DNA of 64,000 nucleotides from Bacillus sp. RO3 (GCF_012911895.1 NZ_JAAXCV010000012.1:22622-86621), one strand, 5' to 3'; counted from the stretch's first letter, positions 33,515-43,730 are shown. The notes: generated by a model not told the origin, from the sequence alone. Numbers and translations are program-made.

Positions 33515-34828
33515 ATGTCATATGATCGTAAACCTGTATCTATTACTTTTGTCACGGTAGTCAGCTTCATGTTTTTATTGTTTTTCCAGACCCCTGCGTC
33601 GGCCGCAGGTGCAAAAATAGATCGAGTGAGTGGAATGGACCGTTATGAAACGGCCGTCAAAGTCTCCAAACAAGGATGGACCAGTGCAAACACGGTCGTC
33701 ATCGCAGTGGGTAATAACTTCCCGGATGCGCTGGCGGGTGCGCCCCTTGCGGACAAGCATAATGCACCGATCCTACTAGTAACAAAGGATGGCGTTCCAT
33801 ATAGTGTGAAACAAGAATTAAAACGATTGAAACCGAGTAAGGCATACATATTGGGGGGAAGTTCCGTCATTTCCCCTTCTGTTGAAGCTCAGCTTAAAGA
33901 GTTGGGCATTACCAGTACACGAGTTGCCGGGGAAAATAGATATGAAACGGCTGCGAAAATCGCTGAGCTGGTAGGGGGCTCCCAGGCGATTGTCACCTAC
34001 GGAAGGGATTTCCCTGACAGTCTCGCCATCGCGCCTGTTGCTGCCAGTAAATCGATGCCGATCCTATTGACTGAAAAGAATCATATTCCTGAAGAAACGA
34101 AACAAGCTTTACGTAACTATAGCTCTTCCATTCTTGTAGGCGGTACCGGAGTCATAAGTGAAGGCGTCAAAAAACAATTGCCAAGGGCAACCCGTATCTC
34201 CGGGAAAGACCGGTACGATACGGCCACGAAGGTAGCCGAAAAATATTATTCAGCTTCGAACAGGACCGTCATTGCAACAGGGGAAAGCTATGCAGATGCA
34301 TTGACAGGATCTGTTCTTGCAGCAAAGAAAGATTCACCGGTAATGCTGATCCAGTCTAATCATGTTCCCAGTTCTGTGAAATCTACTGTTGATAAGCTGG
34401 ATATCAATCACTTTACGATCATCGGAGGGACTTCTGTCATTTCAGAAAAAGCCCAAAGTCTATTTGGTTTTGATACGGATGCTTTAACCAAGACAGCCAA
34501 GCAATATATAGGGACACCTTATAAATGGGGTGGAACGACTCCAAGCGGATTTGACTGCAGTGGTTATTTAAATTATGTATATGATATACACGGAATCGAT
34601 CTGCCGAGAACGACCTCAGAGATCTGGAACTTCGGCTCCCGCTCAAGTTCTCCTGAGGTAGGGGATATCGTCATGTTTGAAACGTACAAGCCGGGCCCGT
34701 CCCACGGCGGGATCTATATTGGCAACAATCAGTTCATCCACGCGGGGGACCGCGGGGTAGAGGTGACGAGTATGGATAATGTGTATTGGAAGCCCCGTTA
34801 TTTAGGAGCGGTGAAGGTTGTAAATTAA
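33515..34828 (+). CDS. CWB2-anchored NlpC/P60 endopeptidase
   Basis: A 437-residue wall hydrolase: signal peptide at 1-29 (ITFVTVVSFMFLLFF), three CWB2 repeats at about 32-315 (RVSGMDRYETA, RVAGENRYETA, RISGKDRYDTA), then an NlpC/P60 domain at 322-437 with catalytic Cys348 (SGFDCSGY) and His397 (GPSHGGIYIG). It should cleave within peptidoglycan stem peptides. The catalytic domain resembles that of the LysM-type enzyme at 8278 (both share GNNxFIHAGDxGVxxTS), so the same catalytic module is used with two different wall-targeting systems. GAAGGGGA before the ATG. Confidence 0.9.
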   Translation: MSYDRKPVSITFVTVVSFMFLLFFQTPASAAGAKIDRVSGMDRYETAVKVSKQGWTSANTVVIAVGNNFPDALAGAPLADKHNAPILLVTKDGVPYSVKQELKRLKPSKAYILGGSSVISPSVEAQLKELGITSTRVAGENRYETAAKIAELVGGSQAIVTYGRDFPDSLAIAPVAASKSMPILLTEKNHIPEETKQALRNYSSSILVGGTGVISEGVKKQLPRATRISGKDRYDTATKVAEKYYSASNRTVIATGESYADALTGSVLAAKKDSPVMLIQSNHVPSSVKSTVDKLDINHFTIIGGTSVISEKAQSLFGFDTDALTKTAKQYIGTPYKWGGTTPSGFDCSGYLNYVYDIHGIDLPRTTSEIWNFGSRSSSPEVGDIVMFETYKPGPSHGGIYIGNNQFIHAGDRGVEVTSMDNVYWKPRYLGAVKVVN

Positions 34829-35163
34829 TAGACCGATAGAGAAACTGTTTGTCATTTGGCAAGCAGTTTTTTTCTATTTACCCGGCTTACCGGGAAGGTA
34901 AACATAGTCTTTTAAAATCCGTTACGCCAAGGTGAAAGGGTACGGTTAATATGCACTCATACATATTAATCGGAAGTCAGTGAATGAAAATACAATAGTA
35001 AAAATATATTATTTTTTCAGAAAATAACACCTCCTTTTGTTGACTAAAGAACTAACTGAGATTAAAATGGAAATAGAGTTCGAATTTTTCCATTATTATA
35101 TTTTTTTGGAAGATACGGAGTATTTCGGACTGAGACTATTAAACTATCAAGGGGGAAAAGGGA
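34829..35163. other. Gap upstream of the large CWB2 protease
   Basis: Contains the terminator at 34842-34873 and an 11-bp inverted repeat (CGGTTAATATG at 34943-34953, CATATTAATCG at 34962-34972) separated by 8 bases, a possible operator. The last 100 bases are AT-rich with no clear promoter. Confidence 0.45.
34842..34873 (+). terminator. Terminator of the CWB2-NlpC gene
   Basis: 12-bp arms 34842-34853 and 34858-34869 (two wobbles), loop ATTT, then a T run. Confidence 0.75.
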
Positions 35164-38100
35164 TTGACGTTTAAGAAAAAGGTATTTTCGGTAATGGCAA
35201 GTGCTACTTTGGTAGCTTCTTCTTTCGCTGGAGTAACCACCTTCAATCCTGATAAGGCAGAGGCTGCTTTACAGGAGACGAAAAAGTTCAAGGTTTCTAA
35301 TTTCTCAGAAGTGTTGGCACTTTCCATGAGTAATCAAGCTGTACAGGAGCTTGTCATCGTAGGGAACGGTAAAGTAGATGCGACGAGTCAATTGGAGAAA
35401 CTAGGGGTAAAGGTAAAGCAAAACTATAAAAACTATGTATATTTAGCTGACGTACCGACACGTAAAGTAATGCAGGTCCTTGATCTGAAGAGTGTCCGTA
35501 CAGTAGGGAAAAATACTGAAATCGAGCTTGGCGAAGTGAAAGATCCCGAATTAAGCGTGAAGGGTCAAAATGATGTGGACAAGGATGCAGTCGTCACCCC
35601 TGATCAGGCTGAAACACATGCGCCGACGGGAGTGGATGATTTCCACGATAAGTTCGACGGGACAGGCACACGTATCGGAATCATCGATTCAGGTCCGGAT
35701 CCGGGTCATGAATCCTTTACAGAAGGACTGGAAGAAGGCACTCGTAAATATGGTGATTCCAAGATTGTAGCGGTAAGGGACTATACGATTTCAAGTCGTT
35801 TCGCTACGTACCCTATCGAGGATCACTATAAGAAATATTTAGGAGACGGTGTGAACTACCTTTCCGAAGGGGACGTGCTGTTTGACGAAGGCCATGCTGA
35901 AGGTGACTCCATTACAGTTGGGGATACTACATATAACACAGCAGGACTTGACGCCTCAGACGATAAGTTTTACTTAGGGAAGACAGCATTCGAAGCCAAT
36001 CCTTATCCAGAAGGCCATTCCAGATGGACGAATCAGGATTTGAATGCTGACGGTAATAATGGGAACTCCGATAACTTCTCTGTTCTCCTTGTAGGTGACA
36101 AAGTCTATATCGATACAGATATGGATAATGACTTTACTGATGAAACAGCATATAAGAATAATGAGACTGGTACGTTTGATGTAGATGTCTCCGACGACAT
36201 GCTTGGAGCGAACTTCCGTGTGAATGATATGGAACTGAACTGGTTCGGTGCCGGATTGAAGAAGATCAATCTTTTCACGGACTTTAACGGACACGGTTCC
36301 CACGTTTCCGGTATTTCTGCAGCCGATGGTCCTGGCGTGGCGAACGCATATGGAGCAGTTGCAGGTGAAGGGGTTGCCCCTGGAGCGGAGCTTGTTGGAT
36401 TGCGTGTGTTCAAGGCAGCTGGCGGAGCCTATACGTTCAGTATCCAAAAAGCCATGGTTGACGCAGCCCTTCCTGAATCAGAAGGCGGATTCGGTGTCGA
36501 TGTTGCCAACTTAAGCTTAGGTTCCTCACCGGATTTAAATGACGGATTGGGGTCTTATGGAGAACTTATGTCTGTGCTGAGTGAAGATACAGACATCGTA
36601 TTCGTGACTTCTGCAGGGAACTCAGGTCCTGGTGCAGATACAGTAGGTTCACCAGGGGATGTCGCTCCGATTATCTCTGTTGGTGCGCACATCACGGCTG
36701 ACATGTGGGCGAAGGAATACAATTACTATCCATATGGTAAAAATGCAGACGGAACTCCGAAAGACGGACAGGGATTATGGTACTTCTCTTCTGTAGGGCC
36801 AAACGAAGCAGGTAACCAAAAACCTGATATCGTAGGACCAGGTTCTGCTTATGCAGCACACCCGGTGCAAAACGGACCTTATGTCGTTATGCAGGGGACA
36901 AGTATGTCATCACCTTATGTAGCAGGGGCAGTAGCGCTACTTAAATCCGCAGCCCTTAAAGACCGCATACCATTTAACTATGAGATTGCGAGAGAAGCAT
37001 TGATTCATACTGCCAACCATATGGACGGCTATAACCGTGCCCAGGAAGGTGCTGGATTGATTGATGTTCCGGCAGCATATGAGTATTTACGCGAGCATTA
37101 CATTACGGATATTGAAGATGTGGAAGTAACGGTTTACCACGGAGAGAAAGTTTCCGGCGGACCGGGACTATACGTAAGAAACAAAGAAATCCCTGAAACA
37201 GTGGAAGTGCTTGTAGAAAACACATCCAATGATGACAAGAGCCTTGATGTGACGCCTACTGGTGATTGGATGACTCCATCAGAGTCCAAGCTTAACCTTA
37301 AAGCCGGCGAGAGCAAAACGATCTCTGTCAGCTATGATGCGTCTAAATTGGAAACAGGCGTAAATGCTGAAACATTGGTGTTCGACGATGCTTCTACACC
37401 ATACGTTGAGGCAAGATCCGCCCAAACGATTGTGACAGGTTATGAATTTAATGAGGACAATCGCTTCCGTTTCCGTGAGAATGGAGAGGTTCAGGCTTCT
37501 AAAACAAACGGATATACATTCAAAGTGGAGCCGGGTGTAAGCGAAGTCCGCTTCTCATTGAACGCTATCAGCGAAAATGATGACTATAAAGGTCGCGTAC
37601 GTGCCATTGTCTTTAATCCTGACGGAGTGGAAGTAAGTGAATTCCAAGGCTATGCAGGATACGGTGCAGGTGGATTAGGCGTGGATGACCACGTTTTCAA
37701 ATCACCTAAACCAGGTGTGTGGGAAGTTCATGTGTATGCATCCCCTGGTGTTGAAGAAGGAAAAGAAGTAAACAAATATCAATTCGAAGCAGTTGTTCAG
37801 GATGTCGTAGCTGTACCTGGTGAAGTAAAATTAGGGAAAGCGGCTCCTGGAACAGAAATGACGAAATCTGTCACATTCTCAAACTATCTATCCGGCTCTA
37901 AAGATGTGAAAGTAGTAGGTGCCCCATTCAGTACGCCTAAAACATCTTCTGAAAAGGTAGAAGTCCCTGGAGGAAATCAATTCTACTACCAGGAAATCGA
38001 TGTGAAGAACAATGTATCATTAGAGATTCAAACATCTAATCCTTCTTATGCAAGTGATGATGTTGATTTATTCCTGTTTGATGCAAATGGAGAGGAGGTT

Positions 38101-39387
38101 GCTTCTTCTGCAGGAGCTACATCCGATGAAAAGATTTCATTAACTTCTTTACCGGATGGTAAGTACAAGATCGGTATTGAAGGATATGCAACAATGGATC
38201 CTACGACGACTCTTGATTTATCAATCAGCGAGTTCGGCGTCCTTTCTCCAGGTGAAAAAGGAAAAGGTAAAGTAGAAGCCGATGCTTCGAAAACTCTTAA
38301 AGTAGGAAAATCATTAACGACTGATGTGAAAATCACAACTCCTGATGAATCTGTTAGTGCAATCGGAGCAGTCTATTTACTTGATGCGAAAACGGATGAA
38401 GTATTATCCCTTCTTCCAATCAAAGTAGACGGTGATATCATCACTGAAGTATCAGGTCAAGACCGTGTCGGAACAGCGATCGAAGTTTCCAAGAAGCTTC
38501 ATAAAGATGGCTTTGCCGACGATCACGAATATAAAACGGTTATCCTTTCAACTGGATACAACTTCCCTGATTCATTATCTGCAGGTCCACTTGCATCAGC
38601 GATTGATGCTCCTATCCTGCCTGTAGGAAGCAACGGGAAGCTGTCTGAAGCAGTATTGGATGAAATCGAGCGTCTTGGTGCTGAAAATGTGTACATCCTT
38701 GGTGGAGAAGGTGTCGTTTCTGCTGAAGTATTTACACAATTAAACGGTATTTCCATCGATTCTTCCGATATCGAACGTTTAGAGACAGACGGAATGCCAA
38801 ACCGTTACGGTACAAACCTTGCGATCGTTTCAAAACTTCAAGAACTTGGATTCAAAGGGAACGGAGTATTCGTTGCCACTGGTAAGAACTTTGCCGATGC
38901 ACTAAGTGCAGCAGCCATCGCTGGTGCCAATGATATGCCGATCGTCTTAACAGATGGTAAAGGCTTATCTGCTGAAGCGAAAGCCATCCTTGAAGATGAG
39001 AAAGTCTATGTTCTAGGTGGTAAATCGGCTGTTCCTGAAAATGTAGTAGCCGAAGCCAAGAAAGTAGCAACAGATGTGAAAGTCCTTTCCGGTGTGAACC
39101 GTTACGGTACACTGGCTGCCATCCTTGACGAGTTCGCCAGCAGCACAGATAAGCTTTATGTTGCAAGCGGTAAGAACTTCCCGGATGCATTATCTGCTGC
39201 TCCATTAGTGACAGATAACGCTGGATTACTACTGTTGACAGATCCAAACGGATTACCGAAAGAAGTAGACGCGTTCTTAACGAAATATCTTTACCAGAAC
39301 AAAATCTCTTCTGTGACTGTACTTGGTGGTAAAGGTGCAGTTGGAGAAGGTGCAAGAGAAGATCTGCAACAAAAAGTAACAAACTAA
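35164..39387 (+). CDS. Large CWB2-anchored subtilisin-family (S8) protease
   Basis: A 1407-residue secreted protease. Signal peptide at about 1-34; N-terminal propeptide at about 40-120; S8 catalytic triad Asp175 (IGIIDSGPDPGHESF), His377 (FNGHGSHVSGISAADG) and Ser580 (QGTSMSSPYVAGAVAL), with oxyanion Asn in TSAGNSGPGAD. About 200 residues separate Asp and His, with Asp/Asn-rich stretches (DLNADGNNGNSDN, DTDMDNDFTDE) that look calcium-binding; an insert at this point is known in tripeptidyl-peptidase II-like subtilases. Residues 650-1090 are beta-sandwich domains, and 1092-1407 three CWB2 repeats. TTG start at 35164 with AAGGGGG upstream. It probably processes surface or extracellular proteins. 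Confidence 0.9.
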   Translation: MTFKKKVFSVMASATLVASSFAGVTTFNPDKAEAALQETKKFKVSNFSEVLALSMSNQAVQELVIVGNGKVDATSQLEKLGVKVKQNYKNYVYLADVPTRKVMQVLDLKSVRTVGKNTEIELGEVKDPELSVKGQNDVDKDAVVTPDQAETHAPTGVDDFHDKFDGTGTRIGIIDSGPDPGHESFTEGLEEGTRKYGDSKIVAVRDYTISSRFATYPIEDHYKKYLGDGVNYLSEGDVLFDEGHAEGDSITVGDTTYNTAGLDASDDKFYLGKTAFEANPYPEGHSRWTNQDLNADGNNGNSDNFSVLLVGDKVYIDTDMDNDFTDETAYKNNETGTFDVDVSDDMLGANFRVNDMELNWFGAGLKKINLFTDFNGHGSHVSGISAADGPGVANAYGAVAGEGVAPGAELVGLRVFKAAGGAYTFSIQKAMVDAALPESEGGFGVDVANLSLGSSPDLNDGLGSYGELMSVLSEDTDIVFVTSAGNSGPGADTVGSPGDVAPIISVGAHITADMWAKEYNYYPYGKNADGTPKDGQGLWYFSSVGPNEAGNQKPDIVGPGSAYAAHPVQNGPYVVMQGTSMSSPYVAGAVALLKSAALKDRIPFNYEIAREALIHTANHMDGYNRAQEGAGLIDVPAAYEYLREHYITDIEDVEVTVYHGEKVSGGPGLYVRNKEIPETVEVLVENTSNDDKSLDVTPTGDWMTPSESKLNLKAGESKTISVSYDASKLETGVNAETLVFDDASTPYVEARSAQTIVTGYEFNEDNRFRFRENGEVQASKTNGYTFKVEPGVSEVRFSLNAISENDDYKGRVRAIVFNPDGVEVSEFQGYAGYGAGGLGVDDHVFKSPKPGVWEVHVYASPGVEEGKEVNKYQFEAVVQDVVAVPGEVKLGKAAPGTEMTKSVTFSNYLSGSKDVKVVGAPFSTPKTSSEKVEVPGGNQFYYQEIDVKNNVSLEIQTSNPSYASDDVDLFLFDANGEEVASSAGATSDEKISLTSLPDGKYKIGIEGYATMDPTTTLDLSISEFGVLSPGEKGKGKVEADASKTLKVGKSLTTDVKITTPDESVSAIGAVYLLDAKTDEVLSLLPIKVDGDIITEVSGQDRVGTAIEVSKKLHKDGFADDHEYKTVILSTGYNFPDSLSAGPLASAIDAPILPVGSNGKLSEAVLDEIERLGAENVYILGGEGVVSAEVFTQLNGISIDSSDIERLETDGMPNRYGTNLAIVSKLQELGFKGNGVFVATGKNFADALSAAAIAGANDMPIVLTDGKGLSAEAKAILEDEKVYVLGGKSAVPENVVAEAKKVATDVKVLSGVNRYGTLAAILDEFASSTDKLYVASGKNFPDALSAAPLVTDNAGLLLLTDPNGLPKEVDAFLTKYLYQNKISSVTVLGGKGAVGEGAREDLQQKVTN

Positions 39388-39697
39388 TAGAATATGTTTT
39401 GGGCCACCTGCTAGTTATAGCGGGTGGCTTTTTTTGGCTCTTTTAAAGATTCGTACCTTTTTATAAATGGTCTGTCTGAGCTCAGTGTGTGTTCCATGTT
39501 CAAGGGAGCCACTCAGCTTTCGGATATCAACTCCTGCACTCTAATGAAACATTCACCAAAATACGGAACATGTGAACATCTAAACCTTTCAGCCTTTCAT
39601 TCTGAAAATTCCTTAAATTCATAGACAGGACCACCGCCATCTTATATACTTTTTACAGATGATGTAAACAACATTCAACTGAGAGAGGAGTGGCTTG
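39388..39697. other. Gap between the two CWB2 proteases
   Basis: Terminator at 39403-39436; the rest, about 250 bases, shows no gene or clear promoter. Confidence 0.5.
39403..39436 (+). terminator. Terminator of the large CWB2 protease gene
   Basis: 11-bp arms 39403-39413 and 39418-39428 (one wobble) followed by eight T residues. Confidence 0.85.
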
Positions 39698-41749
39698 ATG
39701 AGAATGAGAGTGATCGCATCCTTCATTATAGTAGCAGGATTTATTCTGCTTCCGGCCGGACTTTCAAACGCTGAGGAACAGAAAAAGGTCCAGCTATTGG
39801 TGGTTCACAAAGACCAATCAGATGAAGTGTCCACGCAGTCTTCAGAAAAAGGTGAAGACAAATTCCAGGTGGTGACTGTCCCTCAAAAAGACGTTTCCAG
39901 TACCCTATCAAAATTAAATAAACATGAGGATATAGAATATGCAGAGGTCGATCAGCTCGTATACACACAGGCTGCTCCACCGATCGATACATATTTCAAT
40001 CAGCAATCACAAGACTTTGAAGTGATGAAGATATTGGAAGCGTGGGAAACATACCATCCACAGAAAGAAGTCACCGTGGCAATTGTCGATTCAGGTATCG
40101 ACCTGAAGCATCCTGAGCTCCGAAGCAGACTGATAGAAGGAAAGAATTTCATCAATGAAGAAGAGCCTCCCTTTGATCATACAGGACACGGCACACATGT
40201 AGCGGGCCTTGTGGGGGCGGTGACCAATAACAAAATGGGCATAGCCTCAGCCGCACAAAAGGTGAAGCTTATGCCTGTGAAAGTGTTTGAAGGCAAGACG
40301 ACCTATATGTCCACAGTCATCCAGGGCATCCGATATGCTGCAGACAACGGAGCCGATATCATCAATTTGAGCCTGGGCAGCTATAGCAATATGAAAGCAC
40401 TGGAAGAAGCGGTTGAGTATGCAGTGGACAAAGGAGCTCTAGTGGTCGGTGCTGCTGGAAATGACAATGAACATGCCGTCCTATATCCTGCCACATACTC
40501 CAACGTCCTCGCTGTGGGGAGCGTAGACTCGAGAGATTTGACGAAGTCGACGTTTTCCAACTACGGGAAAACCGTAAATGTATCCGCACCTGGAACAAAC
40601 ATTTTTAGTACATGGATGGATGGCTATCAAACCCTGGATGGAACGAGTATGTCCACGGCGATTGCCAGCTCGGTTGCCTCCATGGTCAAGCAGCAGTACC
40701 CATTCCTTAAAGGACTGCAGGTAAAAGGTGTCCTGGAAGCTTCATCTACTCCATTAAAAGAGGTGGAGTTACTGGGAGAGGGCCTCATCAACGCAGAGGA
40801 AGCGTTCCGCCATGTGCAAACTAAAAATCGACTATCCGGACTTACTTCAGTGGAAACGGCGGTGGAAATCTCAAAAGCCGGCTGGTCCTCACTTGAGAGC
40901 AAGGAGCTTACGATCGGTGGCGATCGAGTAAACGGATCGTTTGTTATTCTGGCAAGCGGTGAATCCTTTCCCGACAGCCTGGCAGCTTCCCCGTTAGGAG
41001 CTTATTTGGATAGTCCGATCCTTCTGGTGAAGAATGACCGATTGAGCCAGTCTGTTTCGGACGAACTCAGACGGTTGAACCCTTCCCACGTCGTGCTCGT
41101 CGGAGGGGAAAATGCCATCTCTAAGGAAGTGGAAAAGGAAGTGAACACTCTATCGATGGAGACCCATCGCATTCATGGTGCAGACCGATATGAAACGGCG
41201 GTAGCCATCAATAAAGTGATTCCTTACTCGTCCAACAAGGCATTTGTCGTTTCAGGCCAGAACTATCCCGATGCACTTTCCATTGCCTCCTATAGCGGCG
41301 GTATGCAATACCCGGTACTTTTTGTACAGAAAGAAAAAGTTCCACAATCGGCCATGGAGTATATAAAAGAAAAGAACATTACCAAGACATATGTCATAGG
41401 TGGAAAAGGGATCATCTCCGAAGAAGTAGCTGACAATCTTCCAGGCGATTATCGCATTTACGGACTGAACAGATATGAAACCAATTATAAGGTCCATCAA
41501 ACGTTCGCTTCTAAAGAATGGGATTCACTGTACTTTGCCACTGGATGGAAATTCCCTGACGCCCTTAGCATTAGCCCGCTTGCGGCAAGGACTGACAGCC
41601 CTGTTGTGCTGGTAGATGGTGATAATAACGACAGCCTGAAGAAATCCATTGAATTGTTAACGACCCCAAGCACCTATCACATTTTAGGTGGCTCAGGCGC
41701 TATATCAATAGAAAAGGCATGGGAAATTGATCGGTTCATGTCAGAATAG
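39698..41749 (+). CDS. CWB2-anchored subtilisin-family (S8) protease
   Basis: A 683-residue secreted subtilase: signal peptide about 1-26, inhibitor I9-like propeptide about 30-88 (DIEYAEVDQLVYTQ near its end), catalytic Asp131 (VTVAIVDSGIDLKHPEL), His164 (GHGTHVAGLVGA), Ser317 (DGTSMSTAIASSVASM), and oxyanion Asn in VGAAGNDNEH. The segment after the serine reads MSTAIA, whereas most subtilases have MATPHVAG, so the conserved Pro-His is lost. Residues about 380-683 are CWB2 repeats; the first is divergent (starting near LSGLTSVETA) and the other two standard (RIHGADRYETA, RIYGLNRYETN). ATG 39698 fits GAGAGGAG better than the adjacent TTG. Confidence 0.88.
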   Translation: MRMRVIASFIIVAGFILLPAGLSNAEEQKKVQLLVVHKDQSDEVSTQSSEKGEDKFQVVTVPQKDVSSTLSKLNKHEDIEYAEVDQLVYTQAAPPIDTYFNQQSQDFEVMKILEAWETYHPQKEVTVAIVDSGIDLKHPELRSRLIEGKNFINEEEPPFDHTGHGTHVAGLVGAVTNNKMGIASAAQKVKLMPVKVFEGKTTYMSTVIQGIRYAADNGADIINLSLGSYSNMKALEEAVEYAVDKGALVVGAAGNDNEHAVLYPATYSNVLAVGSVDSRDLTKSTFSNYGKTVNVSAPGTNIFSTWMDGYQTLDGTSMSTAIASSVASMVKQQYPFLKGLQVKGVLEASSTPLKEVELLGEGLINAEEAFRHVQTKNRLSGLTSVETAVEISKAGWSSLESKELTIGGDRVNGSFVILASGESFPDSLAASPLGAYLDSPILLVKNDRLSQSVSDELRRLNPSHVVLVGGENAISKEVEKEVNTLSMETHRIHGADRYETAVAINKVIPYSSNKAFVVSGQNYPDALSIASYSGGMQYPVLFVQKEKVPQSAMEYIKEKNITKTYVIGGKGIISEEVADNLPGDYRIYGLNRYETNYKVHQTFASKEWDSLYFATGWKFPDALSISPLAARTDSPVVLVDGDNNDSLKKSIELLTTPSTYHILGGSGAISIEKAWEIDRFMSE

Positions 41750-41750
41750 C

Positions 41751-41780
41751 AGATAGAGAGGATTCCTCTCTATCTTTTTT
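41751..41780 (+). terminator. Terminator of the second CWB2 protease gene
   Basis: AGATAGAGAGG arm with CCTCTCTATCT, followed by T7. Confidence 0.8.
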
Positions 41781-41789
41781 TATATAGGG

Positions 41790-41818
41790 TTAAAGTCTGC
41801 TAGAATCTATGATAAAAT
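41790..41818 (+). promoter_or_regulatory. Candidate sigma-A promoter of the CWB2-transglycosylase gene
   Basis: TTAAAG (41790-41795), 17 bp, TAAAAT (41813-41818), 30 bases before the start codon. The -35 is weak. Confidence 0.35.
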
Positions 41819-41847
41819 GGAATAAAATAACATTAAAGGGGAATATA

Positions 41848-43677
41848 ATGACTTTAAAAATGAAGAAACTGGTATCAGGAATTGCAGCTGTAGCACTTAC
41901 GGCGACACTGGCAAGCCCCATGAAGGCAGCAGGGTATGAAAATCCGACAAAGCATGAAATCAATAAACTGCTCACAGAAGCAGCAATCACATACGATATC
42001 CCTGCCGAGGTCGTGAAGGCTGTAGCGGCAGAAGAGAGTGGATGGAAGCAATTCACCGCAGGCGGCGAACCGAATATTTCAGGTGACGGCGGTATTGGAA
42101 TCATGCAGGTGACCAATACGGCGGGTTATGATGTGGACCGTTTGAAACATGATATAGCCTACAATATCGAAGCGGGTATCAACATCCTCAACGAAAAATG
42201 GAAGCTGGGTGAAAAGGGGCTGACCAATTGGAATCGCTCAACCAGCATCCCGACAGTGGGAGACAATGACCGCGATATCATTGAGAATTGGTATTTTGCC
42301 GTATTGGCCTACAATGGACAGGTAGAGGAAAACAGTCCCGTCTATATGAAGACAGGTGAACGGAATTTCGGCAGCTATCAGGAAAGGGTGTTGGCAGAGC
42401 TTTCAGACGGGAATCCCGGAATCTTCAAGAATGATAGAGTCGAATTTTCATTTGCCAGAGAAGACTTCACCTATACAGGCAAACCGGATTACTATCTATT
42501 ATTCAATAAGAAACAGTATGAAGTGGACGGCCTTGCCCATATGACGAGACATTTGTATCATCCGGGCGATCTGGTGATTTCTGCTGAAGGTTCCCGTTTC
42601 AGGGAATTGCCTTCCTCCCAGTCGAAAGAAGCTTCACCCAAGCTTCCCGGCAGTGAAACGGAAGTACTGGAGATCCTGAAAGGGTTCGAGTACGATCAGT
42701 CCACGAATCCGAATCATTTCGTCTGGTACAACATCGAACGTGAAGACAATGAACGAGAGGCATATGTTGCTTCCAGTGAACTGAACAAAATTGGTGAAAG
42801 GCTGTCTGGCACCGACCGAATCAAGACCGCTGTGGATATTTCGCAGGCTGGCTGGAATCAGGCTGACACGGTGGTCCTTGCCCAGGGATATAACTTCCCT
42901 GATGCTCTGACCGGCGGCCCCCTTGCATATAAAAACGATGCACCGCTCCTGTTGACCGACAAACATAAACTGACAGAATCCACGAAAAATGAAATCAAAC
43001 GGTTGAAAGCAACCAACGTCTTCATTTTAGGAGGAGAAGCGGCCATCAGCATGGGAGTCGAGGAAACCCTTGAAGGAATGGAGATGGACGTCCATCGGAT
43101 CGGTGGAGTCGACCGTTACGAAACAGCCCAGCTCATTTCAGAACAGGTGAATCCGGCTCCTGATAAAGCCATCATCGCTTCAGGCAAAAATTTTCCCGAC
43201 GCTCTTTCCGTGGCACCGTATGCGGCTGTAAAAGGGTATCCGATCCTATTAACCGGTAAGGATTCGGTATCCTCTTTTACAAGTAAAGGTTTGACTGGAA
43301 TTGACCGCACCATCATTGTCGGCGGAACAGGCGTCATCAGTGATGAGGTCATGAAAAAGGTGAGAGGCGAGCAAAGGGTGAGTGGCGCGGACCGCTATGA
43401 AACATCCCTTGAAGTCGCCAAAAAACTGCCGCTTTCCAACCCGGATGAGAAAGCTCTACTGGCAAGCGGTAAAAACTACCCGGATGCGTTAGCGGGATCT
43501 GTATTAGCCGCAAAACAAAAGGCCCCGCTTCTTTTATCAAACCCGGAACAGCTGCCGACAAGCGTCAATAACTTCATCGTTTCTCAAAAGTATAAAGAGT
43601 TCTTCCTCCTCGGTGGCCCGAGTGCAATCAATGTGGAAAACGAGCTTGGAGATTTATACAAAAAGTTGTATTATTAA
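41848..43677 (+). CDS. CWB2-anchored lytic transglycosylase-like protein
   Basis: A 609-residue secreted protein. Signal peptide 1-28; residues about 35-190 are an SLT/lysozyme-like domain with probable catalytic Glu63 (VAAEESGWKQF) followed by GDGGIGIMQVTN and NIEAGINILNEKW, the classic transglycosylase motif order. Residues 195-300 are an unassigned linker that could be SH3-like. Three CWB2 repeats lie at about 310-605 (RLSGTDRIKTA, RIGGVDRYETA, RVSGADRYETS). It would cleave the MurNAc-GlcNAc glycan strand. Start ATG 41848 follows AAAGGGG; an ATG at 41860 is also possible. Confidence 0.88.
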   Translation: MTLKMKKLVSGIAAVALTATLASPMKAAGYENPTKHEINKLLTEAAITYDIPAEVVKAVAAEESGWKQFTAGGEPNISGDGGIGIMQVTNTAGYDVDRLKHDIAYNIEAGINILNEKWKLGEKGLTNWNRSTSIPTVGDNDRDIIENWYFAVLAYNGQVEENSPVYMKTGERNFGSYQERVLAELSDGNPGIFKNDRVEFSFAREDFTYTGKPDYYLLFNKKQYEVDGLAHMTRHLYHPGDLVISAEGSRFRELPSSQSKEASPKLPGSETEVLEILKGFEYDQSTNPNHFVWYNIEREDNEREAYVASSELNKIGERLSGTDRIKTAVDISQAGWNQADTVVLAQGYNFPDALTGGPLAYKNDAPLLLTDKHKLTESTKNEIKRLKATNVFILGGEAAISMGVEETLEGMEMDVHRIGGVDRYETAQLISEQVNPAPDKAIIASGKNFPDALSVAPYAAVKGYPILLTGKDSVSSFTSKGLTGIDRTIIVGGTGVISDEVMKKVRGEQRVSGADRYETSLEVAKKLPLSNPDEKALLASGKNYPDALAGSVLAAKQKAPLLLSNPEQLPTSVNNFIVSQKYKEFFLLGGPSAINVENELGDLYKKLYY

Positions 43678-43696
43678 GCTAGGACGTTCGAAAGTC

Positions 43697-43730
43697 AAGA
43701 CTCTATCGATCATCGATAGAGTCTTTTTTA
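43697..43730 (+). terminator. Terminator of the CWB2-transglycosylase gene
   Basis: AAGACTCTATCGAT arm with its complement ending at 43725, then a T run. Confidence 0.85.

Noticed and set aside
38852..39382. Long open frames on the opposite strand of genes (also 50298-50894, 62884-63405, 7480-7770)
   Set aside because: They lie entirely inside confidently assigned genes in antisense, with low-complexity or unbalanced composition and no ribosome binding sites of note.
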